In this document: in pieces, positions 56,916 to 64,000 of the stretch
How the letters are laid out: each line of letters starts with the position of its first letter
Numbering within the stretch: the first letter of the stretch is position 1
Assembly (NCBI RefSeq): GCF_011378905.1
Contig: NZ_WTPY01000001.1
Span: 434,001-498,000, forward strand
Source: Paraglaciecola sp. 20A4
GTDB lineage: Bacteria; Pseudomonadota; Gammaproteobacteria; Enterobacterales; Alteromonadaceae
Direction of reading: 5' to 3'
Length of the DNA: 64,000 nt
Notes under the pieces: generated by a model
What the model was told of the DNA's origin: nothing
Database searches by the model: none
Seen by the model: the letters and a program-made list of their open reading frames with translations, nothing else
Position numbers and translations under genes: made by a program

Positions 56916-57503
56916 ATGTATAAATTATATGGTTCCACCACATCACCTTACGTAAGACGTTTACGTATCTGGTTGGCTAACACCCAACATGAATTTATTA
57001 ATATGCAAATCTTTGAATCCGAAGACCGGACGATTTTGATCACTAAAAATCCAGCCCTAAAAGTGCCGGCCTTGGAGCATATTGAAGGGGATAAAAGCAC
57101 ACTTATTTATGATTCGCGCGTCATCTATCGGTATTTAGTTGAACAATTAAATTACGCGTCGCTCAGCTGGGAACAAGAGAACCAACTTACGTTGATAGAT
57201 TCAGTAAATGATAGCTTGGTGCAAATGTTTTTGCTGTCCAAGTCTGACGTGATAGCCGATACTGAGAAGCTGTTTTTCAAGCTGCAAAAAGAACGCGTTA
57301 ATAATGTGCTAGCAGAGTTAAACGAACACGTTGAAAGAGGTAAATTCAACAGTTGGAATTACCCCGCTATTTGTTTATTTAGCTTGATTGACTGGATAGA
57401 GTTTAGAAGCTTGCATAATCTCAAAGGGTTATCTGCGTTGCTCGATTTTCATCAAGAAAATGCACCACGTATTGAAGTTACGGCAACTGACCCCAGAATG
57501 TAG
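56916..57503 (+). CDS. Glutathione S-transferase-like protein
   Basis: A 195-residue protein with a thioredoxin-fold N-terminal domain starting YKLYGSTTSPYVRRLRIWLA, followed by KVPALEH and DSRVIYRYL, the usual glutathione-site cis-Pro and acidic-Ser parts of GST N-domains. The C-terminal half is helical and less clear. The catalytic residue is probably the Ser/Thr of GSTTSPY. AAGGAC precedes the ATG. DUF1244 follows at 36 bp and may be co-transcribed. Substrate unknown. Confidence 0.83.
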   Translation: MYKLYGSTTSPYVRRLRIWLANTQHEFINMQIFESEDRTILITKNPALKVPALEHIEGDKSTLIYDSRVIYRYLVEQLNYASLSWEQENQLTLIDSVNDSLVQMFLLSKSDVIADTEKLFFKLQKERVNNVLAELNEHVERGKFNSWNYPAICLFSLIDWIEFRSLHNLKGLSALLDFHQENAPRIEVTATDPRM

Positions 57504-57539
57504 TGCAAAATCATTGTTTCTAAATTACAGGTAAAATTA

Positions 57540-57839
57540 ATGACTCACGCTCAAGAAACTGAAGCTCAAGCTGCTGCCTTTCGCCAACTCATCAAGCATT
57601 TAGATGAAAATAAAGACGTACAAAATATCGATTTAATGATTTTGGCGGATTTTTGCCGTAACTGTTTGTCCAAATGGTATATGGCAGGTGCCAAAGAGCA
57701 GGGCGTGGATATAGATTATGACCAAGCGCGCGAGGCCATATACGGTATGCCATTCGCAGACTGGAAAGCTAAATATCAAAAACCAGCGACACCAGAACAA
57801 CTGGCTGCATTTGATAAACGCCAAAATCCCTGCGGTTAA
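57540..57839 (+). CDS. DUF1244 family protein
   Basis: A 99-residue soluble protein with the conserved core FCRNCLSKWYMAGAKEQGVDIDYDQARE and YGMPFADWKAKYQ of the DUF1244 family. The two Cys in the core are a family feature. Function is unknown. AGG stands nine bases before the ATG. Confidence 0.88.
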   Translation: MTHAQETEAQAAAFRQLIKHLDENKDVQNIDLMILADFCRNCLSKWYMAGAKEQGVDIDYDQAREAIYGMPFADWKAKYQKPATPEQLAAFDKRQNPCG

Positions 57840-57987
57840 CGATATATTTGGGTCGCCAAACTTACTACGCGGCCTAATCCCTCATGTTATCCACCATGAC
57901 GGTATAAATTTCAGGCAATTTTATATTTGTAACTCACGCATCTTGAGGGCAAACTACCTTCTGGTCTAACCAGATGAAGGTGGCAAC

Positions 57988-58476
57988 GTGTCCGTATCTA
58001 ATCCATTACGAAAATTTGTTGATAAAATAAATCAATATCCTACGCAGATCAGCGCTTTTCTAATGACAAAAGTATTTCGTCACAAAGTTAAGTTGGCTGG
58101 TACCACAAGTATTGAGGTGCTGGCTACTGATGGTCTCAAAGTTGTATTTCGCATGAAAAATCGTAAGAAAGTACAGAATCATATCGGCAGTGTCCACGCG
58201 GCGGCCATGGCGTTATTGGCTGAGTCTGCCACGGGCTTTATCGTCGGTATTAATTTACCAGGCGACAAACTCCCTCTTATCAAATGTATGAATCTGAATT
58301 ACGTAAAACGAGCGACAGGTGATATGACAGCGATTGCCACTCTAACAAACGAGCAAGTCGCGTTGCTTAATCAACAAGATAGAGGTGAAGTCAAAGTGCA
58401 AATTAAGGTGACTGATGCCAACGGAATTGAGCCAGTTGAGTGTGAAATGATTTGGGCGTGGGTACCAAAGCGCTGA
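57988..58476 (+). CDS. DUF4442 hotdog-fold protein, putative thioesterase
   Basis: A 162-residue protein resembling the DUF4442 group of hotdog-fold thioesterases. The central NHIGSVHAAAMALLAESATGF corresponds to the long helix and acidic active-site region of PaaI-like enzymes. The following LPLIKCMNLNYVKRATGD is the usual strand pair. It may hydrolyse an acyl-CoA, but no substrate can be inferred. GTG start with AAGG eight bases upstream. It follows DUF1244 by 148 bp. Confidence 0.75.
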   Translation: MSVSNPLRKFVDKINQYPTQISAFLMTKVFRHKVKLAGTTSIEVLATDGLKVVFRMKNRKKVQNHIGSVHAAAMALLAESATGFIVGINLPGDKLPLIKCMNLNYVKRATGDMTAIATLTNEQVALLNQQDRGEVKVQIKVTDANGIEPVECEMIWAWVPKR

Positions 58477-58680
58477 GTTAAAATGTTCTGATATGAACGG
58501 TGTACAGACGGTCATAAAAATCATATAGAAACATTAATGTTATAAACGCTATTTATCGATCAAAAATCGTATATAAAATGGTTGAAAAAATATTGACAGA
58601 TTTCAGATTTAAATTATAAAGCAGGTTGGCAAACGCCAAATCATGTTGTTTTTAAATTAATTTAAATCGGGGATGCCAGC

Positions 58681-59049
58681 ATGGCAAAACTTTCAAGAGA
58701 ATCATTGTTTCAACGTGTTTTTAGTGATCCTAAAAACTATCCTTATGGTTTTTCACGTTCAGGTGACTTTTCAATTTCTGAAAGCAGGGCACTGAGTCAA
58801 TATGGTTGCCTTATTGCTGCCTTAGTTGATGGTCAAATTGAACCCGAATGTGATGAAGATAACTCATTATTAGCTTCCGCTAAGGGTGAGAAAAACCCGA
58901 GTACGGTTGCTGAAAAAGCATGGTATAAGTACGACAAACGTATACATCGACCTAAACTTGGTAATATTTATGGCAGTAGGCCGGTACCTCAGGGTGACGA
59001 TGATGACATATCTGAAGATAGTGAAGTAGTAATTGAGCTGGATGATTAA
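58681..59049 (+). CDS. maoP: DUF413 protein MaoP
   Basis: A 122-residue protein similar to E. coli YifE/MaoP. The shared parts are YPYGFSRSGDFSISE, an acidic middle, NPSTVAEKAWYKYDKRIHRPK and a very acidic tail. In E. coli MaoP acts with the maoS site to set the mobility of the Ori macrodomain of the chromosome. Whether it does so here cannot be judged. It is preceded by about 200 bp of AT-rich DNA and followed by the ilvI leader region. Confidence 0.83.
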   Translation: MAKLSRESLFQRVFSDPKNYPYGFSRSGDFSISESRALSQYGCLIAALVDGQIEPECDEDNSLLASAKGEKNPSTVAEKAWYKYDKRIHRPKLGNIYGSRPVPQGDDDDISEDSEVVIELDD

Positions 59050-59116
59050 CCTTAATTAATCCGAAAAGCCTTAATTCCATCCTATAAGTTGGCTTTAAAT
59101 ACGCCAAATCGAAAGG

Positions 59117-59148
59117 TATATCCTAATATATTGCTATATTGGGATATA
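59117..59148. promoter_or_regulatory. Long hairpin in the maoP-ilvI gap
   Basis: A 14-bp stem with one G-U pair and a TTGC loop lies about 120 bases before the ilvI start. There is no T run after it, which speaks against a simple terminator. It may be part of an ilvI leader or a protein site. No leader peptide rich in branched-chain codons was seen. Confidence 0.4.
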
Positions 59149-59267
59149 TATCTCACTTTTATGTAAATTCCTGTTTAATCTTACTCCTTGGTCAAGTATA
59201 GTTTTCGTTCGTTTGGTAGCAATTTTGTGCCGAAACCTTTTTTTAACAACTTTTTAGGAGAGTACCG

Positions 59268-60986
59268 GTGGAAATGATGTCAGGCGCCGCGATGGTTGTG
59301 CGAACTCTAAAAGATCTTGGGGTTAAGCACGTATTCGGTTATCCCGGTGGAGCCGTTTTAGATATTTATGACGCATTATACGCGCAAGAAGATGTTGAGC
59401 ATATTTTAGTGCGCCACGAGCAAGGCGCAGCGCATATGGCTGATGGTTACGCTCGTTCAACAGGTACAACAGGTACTGTTCTCGTTACATCTGGGCCAGG
59501 AGCGACCAATACCCTTACTGGTATTGCCACTGCTTATATGGATTCGATTCCTATGGTCGTTTTGTCTGGTCAAGTACCTTCAATGCACATAGGCGAAGAT
59601 GCTTTTCAAGAAACCGATATGGTCGGTTGCTCGCGCCCTGTGGTTAAACACAGTTTTCTGGTCAAGCGCGCAGTAGATATTCCCGAAGCTATTGCTAAAG
59701 CCTATTATATTGCTAACACTGGACGTCCTGGTCCTGTGGTAGTTGATTTACCAAAAGATATCGTCAATGTACTAGAAGAGCACCCTTACCAGTTTCCTGA
59801 AGATGTTACTATGCGTTCGTATAATCCGACGCTCAAAGGTCACAGCAAACAAATTAAGAAAGCAGCTAAAGTGCTGCTTGAAGCCAAGCGTCCTATTTTA
59901 TACGTTGGTGGTGGTGCCATCGCAGCAGAAGCCAGTGAATTGGTCACAGAACTTGCTGAAAGATTAAATTTACCCGTTACGTCAACACTTATGGGCTTAG
60001 GCGCATTCTCTGGTGTGCATGCACAAAGTTTAGGCATGCTAGGCATGCACGGTACACTCGAATCAAACAAAGCCATGCACAATGCAGATTGTATTTTGGC
60101 CTTAGGTGCTCGTTTTGATGACCGAGTAACAAACAACGTTGAGAAGTTTTGCCCACACGCGACGATTATTCACGTCGACATCGACCCCGCGTCTATTTCT
60201 AAGACGATTGCGGTGCATGTTCCAGTGGTTGGTAGTGTTGAGCAAGTGACTAAGCAGTTACTTGATCAAATAGGAAAAATTGACAGCGAAAAACAGAAAG
60301 CTAAATTGCTTGATTGGTGGGATCAGATTAAACAATGGCGCGGTCGTGATTGTTTGAACTACAAGAAAGCCGACAACGTTATTAAGCCTCAAGAGGTTAT
60401 ACAGTCAGTTTATAAGCACACCCAAGGCGATGCTTATGTTAGCTCTGACGTAGGTCAGCATCAAATGTTCGCAGCCTTGTATTATCCTTTTGCTAAGCCG
60501 CGTCGCTGGATCAACTCTGGTGGTCTTGGCACCATGGGATTTGGTTTACCCGCTGCAATGGGTGTACAAATGGCGCATCCGGAAGCCACCTCAGTTGTAA
60601 TTACGGGTGACGGTAGTATTCAAATGAATATTCAAGAGTTATCAACCTGTTTGCAATACAAATTGCCGATCAAGATCATCTCCTTGAATAACCGCGCTTT
60701 GGGCATGGTACGCCAGTGGCAGGACATGAACTATAAGAGTCGTTACTCTAGCTCTTATATGGATTCCATGCCTGATTTCGTTAAGCTTGCAGAAGCTTAT
60801 GGCCATATTGGTATTCGTGTTGACCATCCTGATGAGTTAGATGCTGCTATGGAACGTTGTTTCGCTGAGAAAGAGCGCTTGGTGTTTATGGATATTCAAA
60901 TAGATCAAAATGAACATGTTTACCCCATGCAAATTAAATTTGGGGCGATGGATGATATGAGATTAAGCAAAACGGAGCGCACATAA
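59268..60986 (+). CDS. ilvI: Acetolactate synthase large subunit
   Basis: A 572-residue thiamine-diphosphate enzyme that makes acetolactate or acetohydroxybutyrate for valine, leucine and isoleucine synthesis. Seen are [13 protein letters not shown], the catalytic Glu in [15 protein letters not shown], the FAD-binding middle domain and the cofactor motif [12 protein letters not shown]...SLNNRALGM. Length matches IlvI (574). The GTG start has AGGAG seven bases upstream. Its stop overlaps the start of the small-subunit gene by one base, so the two are coupled. Confidence 0.95.
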   Translation: MEMMSGAAMVVRTLKDLGVKHVFGYPGGAVLDIYDALYAQEDVEHILVRHEQGAAHMADGYARSTGTTGTVLVTSGPGATNTLTGIATAYMDSIPMVVLSGQVPSMHIGEDAFQETDMVGCSRPVVKHSFLVKRAVDIPEAIAKAYYIANTGRPGPVVVDLPKDIVNVLEEHPYQFPEDVTMRSYNPTLKGHSKQIKKAAKVLLEAKRPILYVGGGAIAAEASELVTELAERLNLPVTSTLMGLGAFSGVHAQSLGMLGMHGTLESNKAMHNADCILALGARFDDRVTNNVEKFCPHATIIHVDIDPASISKTIAVHVPVVGSVEQVTKQLLDQIGKIDSEKQKAKLLDWWDQIKQWRGRDCLNYKKADNVIKPQEVIQSVYKHTQGDAYVSSDVGQHQMFAALYYPFAKPRRWINSGGLGTMGFGLPAAMGVQMAHPEATSVVITGDGSIQMNIQELSTCLQYKLPIKIISLNNRALGMVRQWQDMNYKSRYSSSYMDSMPDFVKLAEAYGHIGIRVDHPDELDAAMERCFAEKERLVFMDIQIDQNEHVYPMQIKFGAMDDMRLSKTERT

Positions 60987-61483
60987 TGAAACGTATTATT
61001 TCAGTTTTAATGGAAAACGCCCCTGGTGCTCTATCACGTATCGTTGGTGTGTTCTCTCAGCGCGGTTATAACGTTGACTCTTTATGTGTGGCAGCAACAG
61101 ACGATAAGAGCCTGTCAAGACTGACCATCACTACCCAAGCAGACGACAAAGTTATTGAGCAAATCACTAAGCAAGTTAATAAGCTAATTGATGTGCTTAA
61201 GGTAACTGATCTGACAGACGGTAATCATGTTGAACGTGAATTGATGTTAATCAAAGTGGCCACGCGCAGTGAATTAGTACGTGCTGAGGTGAATCGTAAT
61301 GTGGATATTTTCCGCGCACAAATCATTGATGTCGATTTGAATAATTATACTATTCAGGTCACGGGTACCAGCGATAAGTTAGATGCTTTTGCTAACGTAT
61401 TATCCCAAAGCACTGAAATTATCGAAGCGTCACGCACCGGTATATGCGGTCTTGCTCGTGGTGACAAAGCACTACGGCCTTAA
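60986..61483 (+). CDS. ilvH: Acetolactate synthase small subunit
   Basis: The 165-residue regulatory subunit of acetolactate synthase. The N-terminal ACT domain begins RRIISVLMEN-like (here KRIISVLMENAPGALSRIVG) and is followed by FSQRGYNVDSLCV. The C-terminal domain ends ASRTGICGLARGD. The ACT domain binds valine for feedback inhibition. Length equals E. coli IlvH (163). It is followed by a strong terminator shared with tdk. Confidence 0.95.
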   Translation: MKRIISVLMENAPGALSRIVGVFSQRGYNVDSLCVAATDDKSLSRLTITTQADDKVIEQITKQVNKLIDVLKVTDLTDGNHVERELMLIKVATRSELVRAEVNRNVDIFRAQIIDVDLNNYTIQVTGTSDKLDAFANVLSQSTEIIEASRTGICGLARGDKALRP

Positions 61484-61506
61484 AATGTTAAAAACATAAA
61501 TATACC

Positions 61507-61532
61507 AAAAAGGCTCATTTTTGAGCCTTTTT
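61507..61532. terminator. Bidirectional terminator between ilvH and tdk
   Basis: A perfect 11-bp stem AAAAAGGCTCA / TGAGCCTTTTT with a TTTT loop has T runs in either reading direction. It lies between two convergent genes. Confidence 0.93.
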
Positions 61533-61542
61533 TTGTGGGGTG

Positions 61543-62139
61543 CTAGCTCTGAGGTGCGGGCGTGTCCCAGACCAATTCTTTAAAGTGTCTGCGGCACATT
61601 GACTCGTATCTATCATTCCCACCGACTTCTACTTGTGCCCCTTCTCTGGCCGCATTTCCTTGCTGATCAAGACGGACTACAAACGTAGCTTTGCGACCAC
61701 AGTGGCAGATGGTTTTAAGCTCGACCAATTTATCGGCCCAAGCCATTAGGTAGCGACTACCCTCAAACGTTTCACCAACAAAGTCAGTGCGCAAGCCATA
61801 GGCTAAGACTGGAATATCCAAATCGTCAACCGCAGACACAAGTTGCTGGACCTGTTGCTTATTTAGAAACTGCGCTTCATCAATAAACACACAATCGAGT
61901 TTTCGCTCACGGTTCATATCTGCTAACTGTTGATACAAGTCACTCGTACCGTTAAAAAGATGGGCGCTGGCTTCAAGGCCAATACGAGAAGCAACCTTTC
62001 CCACACCAAAACGATCGTCCAGAGCGGCGGTGAAAATCTCAGCACGCATACCGCGCTCTTTATAGTTATATGCAGATTGCAGTAATGACGTTGATTTACC
62101 TGCATTCATTGCAGAATAATAAAAGTAGAGTTGGGCCAT
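61543..62139 (-). CDS. tdk: Thymidine kinase
   Basis: A 198-residue type II thymidine kinase for thymidine salvage. Walker A is [13 protein letters not shown], the DEAQ-type motif is [13 protein letters not shown], and the zinc Cys residues are in CHCGRKA with Cys and His in MCRRH. The N-terminus [16 protein letters not shown] is the same as in the E. coli enzyme, so ATG 62139 is chosen over the start 27 bases upstream. Monocistronic. Confidence 0.95.
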   Translation of the reverse strand: MAQLYFYYSAMNAGKSTSLLQSAYNYKERGMRAEIFTAALDDRFGVGKVASRIGLEASAHLFNGTSDLYQQLADMNRERKLDCVFIDEAQFLNKQQVQQLVSAVDDLDIPVLAYGLRTDFVGETFEGSRYLMAWADKLVELKTICHCGRKATFVVRLDQQGNAAREGAQVEVGGNDRYESMCRRHFKELVWDTPAPQS

Positions 62140-62239
62140 ATAACACGAGATCCTGAGGTGTACCAAGAGCGTTTGGTTTGCATTATTATTTTGCGTGCTA
62201 TGGTAGCGGATCTGTTAGATAAAATCCGCTAATGTGGCG

Positions 62240-64000
62240 TTATTTTGTGGCGGATGCGACGCTGGTAATATCGTTGATTGGGTTTAACCACTCAATTAAT
62301 TGTTCATTACGCATAGGTTTGGCGAAATAAAAGCCCTGTAAAAAATCGACGCCCATCGCTGTTAAAGCTTCTACTTGTTCGATAGTCTCGACACCTTCAG
62401 CCACAGTTTTACAGTTTAGTTCACTGGTGATAAAAAGTGTCGCGCGGATAATCGCCTCGCCGTTGTTATTCATATTATCAATAAAAGATTTATCGATTTT
62501 TACTTGATTGACCGATAAGGTCTGCAACTGGGATAAAGAGGAGTAACCGGTGCCAAAATCGTCGATTGATACTTGAATATTACGCGTCTGTATCTCTTTA
62601 AGTTGCTGTTTTATTTTTGATTTATTATCAACAAAAATCGATTCAGTTATTTCCAAATGTAAACGATCTGGTGGCAGGCCACTGCTACGTAACGCATTAT
62701 CTAGGGCGCGAATAAAGCTGTCGTCCATCAACTGAATAACGGATACATTCACTGATACAGCAGCGTTATGCGCATGCTGCCAATGGCTGGCGTCCATACA
62801 TGCACGATTAAGCACCCAAGCGCCGATACTTATAATTAAACCCGATTTTTCGGCTAATGGAATAAATTGGTCAGGTCCAATAAAGCGGTCAGCGAAATCC
62901 CAGCGTAACAAGGCTTCGAACGAGCCAAATGTGTTGTCTTTGGCACAAATAATAGGTTGGTAACACAAATAGAATTGCTGACGTTCGATAGCATGTTGCA
63001 ACCCTTCAAGTATACTTTGTGATGCAACTATTCTTTGCTGCAACTCATTACTAAATACCGTTGGAAGACGATTTGAGGTTGCTTTTTGCTCGCACATTAC
63101 TAAATCTGCAAATTGAATTAGCTCAGCGGCTTGCGTGCTGTGCTCTGGGCACATGGCAATACTAACGGTTGCCCCTACGTGCATGCTGCTATTATTGACC
63201 ACTATAGCTTGAGAGATACTACTGATCATCGCGCTGGCAATCGCTTGAGCTGTTTGACTGTCGCTGTAAGGTAGAGCGACTAAAAATTCATCGCCGTTCC
63301 AGCGCCCGATTTTATTCGTGTCAGCGAACGCGCTGATACGTCGCGTGACTTCTTGCAGTACGCTGTCACCTATTTGATGGCCCATAGTGTCGTTAATTTT
63401 TTTGAAACCATCTAAATCGATAAACAACAGGGCTAAATCGCTATTACTTTGCGCTGCTCTGGTGGTTAATTTACTTAAGGTATGGGTAAACGCCTTGCGG
63501 TTCATTAATTTAGTTAAAGGGTCTAGATAAGACAACTTAGCTATTTTCTCGGTACGCTTATTAACCTCTTCTTCAAGGGTGCTATTAACGACATTTAGCT
63601 TGTCGTATGCTTGACTTAATTCTTTGTTTACCTTCCCTAATTGCTGCTTATCTTCACGCAACTGCTCACCCATGGCGAGATACATATTGCGCGTATTGAT
63701 TGACTCGAGCGTGAATTTAACGGCTTTGCTGTAGGTAAAAACTAAAGCGATACCGAACACTAGGCCTAATCCGCCTAACAGTATGCGGAAATCATCCTGC
63801 GAGGTAATACCCAGAATAGAAATGGGTATAAGCAATATAAGGGCATATGAAATCGCTATACGCGCATTAGCCGCTAGAATAGATTGCCCCCCTGCAGCCA
63901 TTGAAGACAACACAATAACCGTGGTCGAAAATTCGATCATATTAAGTCTATCGAATGTGAGTAGCGGCAGGCTCGCCCAGACTATCGCTGTGGTTAAACA
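62240..64000 (-). CDS. GGDEF-EAL protein with membrane N-terminus (partial)
   Basis: The frame is open to the right edge; codons before ATG 63940 are all sense and hydrophobic, so the gene probably begins outside the window. Visible parts are several membrane helices, a coiled coil, a GGDEF domain and a C-terminal EAL domain. The GGDEF loop is NGDEF (in GRWNGDEF), a changed first Gly. The EAL domain keeps EALLRW, SVNVS, EITES, DDFGTG, KIDKSF, EGVET and FLQGFYF, so phosphodiesterase activity on cyclic di-GMP is expected. The GGDEF part may only bind GTP or may still be active. Confidence 0.88.
   Translation of the reverse strand, partial: CLTTAIVWASLPLLTFDRLNMIEFSTTVIVLSSMAAGGQSILAANARIAISYALILLIPISILGITSQDDFRILLGGLGLVFGIALVFTYSKAVKFTLESINTRNMYLAMGEQLREDKQQLGKVNKELSQAYDKLNVVNSTLEEEVNKRTEKIAKLSYLDPLTKLMNRKAFTHTLSKLTTRAAQSNSDLALLFIDLDGFKKINDTMGHQIGDSVLQEVTRRISAFADTNKIGRWNGDEFLVALPYSDSQTAQAIASAMISSISQAIVVNNSSMHVGATVSIAMCPEHSTQAAELIQFADLVMCEQKATSNRLPTVFSNELQQRIVASQSILEGLQHAIERQQFYLCYQPIICAKDNTFGSFEALLRWDFADRFIGPDQFIPLAEKSGLIISIGAWVLNRACMDASHWQHAHNAAVSVNVSVIQLMDDSFIRALDNALRSSGLPPDRLHLEITESIFVDNKSKIKQQLKEIQTRNIQVSIDDFGTGYSSLSQLQTLSVNQVKIDKSFIDNMNNNGEAIIRATLFITSELNCKTVAEGVETIEQVEALTAMGVDFLQGFYFAKPMRNEQLIEWLNPINDITSVASATK

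Noticed and set aside
57718-57969. 83-codon frame across the end of the DUF1244 gene
   Set aside because: It largely overlaps the DUF1244 coding sequence in another frame and shows no protein features.
1-64000. CRISPR arrays, tRNA or rRNA genes, insertion sequences and prophage
   Set aside because: I looked for regularly spaced repeats, transposase or integrase frames and RNA-gene signatures and saw none; a dedicated tRNA scan was not possible.

Overview
The window looks like a chromosomal segment of a marine gammaproteobacterium of the order Alteromonadales, most likely Paraglaciecola/Glaciecola or a close relative. The reasons are moderate GC, carbohydrate-type TonB-dependent receptors with typical Alteromonadales N-termini, a PL6 lyase resembling AlyGC of Glaciecola chathamensis, and housekeeping genes (tdk, ilvIH, rbgA, polB, maoP) of gammaproteobacterial type. 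This assignment is by inspection; no database was searched.

Positions 1-584 hold the 3' end of a cation-efflux (CDF) gene. Positions 708-34728 form a large alginate and uronate utilisation region. It contains a PL17 oligoalginate lyase, a LacI regulator divergent from an SSS symporter, a cytosolic heparinase II/III-like lyase, kduD and a MATE transporter. Next come a 1006-residue TonB receptor divergent from uxuB-uxuA, an Nramp-like transporter and a mannose-6-phosphate-isomerase-like protein. A minus-strand series follows: SDR, RbsD/FucU mutarotase, a second Nramp-like transporter, gluconokinase and a PL7 lipoprotein. After it come a PL6 lyase, a second PL7 lipoprotein and two more TonB receptors.

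The proposed flow is as follows. Surface PL7 lipoproteins and PL6 cut alginate, TonB receptors import oligomers, and PL17 releases monomers in the periplasm. The SSS symporter and possibly the two unusual Nramp-like proteins carry acids inward. Reductases and dehydratases (SDR, KduD, UxuB, UxuA) then lead toward 2-keto-3-deoxygluconate. KDG kinase, KDPG aldolase, uronate isomerase UxaC and KduI are not in the window. The most notable observation is that both Nramp-like proteins have lost the metal-binding motifs of their family while sitting inside uronate gene clusters. They may be organic-acid transporters of an undescribed kind.

Positions 35103-64000 are ordinary chromosome. They hold rbgA, a small lipoprotein, a Gfo/Idh/MocA oxidoreductase, DUF3718 and cupin proteins, a TPR-GGDEF protein, DNA polymerase II, a receiver protein, a PatB/MalY-like aminotransferase, MarC, YecA-like and DUF2750 proteins, and a membrane diguanylate cyclase. 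These are followed by a long PLP enzyme, a RecQ-family helicase, an RND efflux pair, GST-like, DUF1244, DUF4442 and MaoP proteins, ilvIH, tdk, and a GGDEF-EAL protein running off the right edge. I saw no rRNA, tRNA, CRISPR array, insertion sequence or phage gene.
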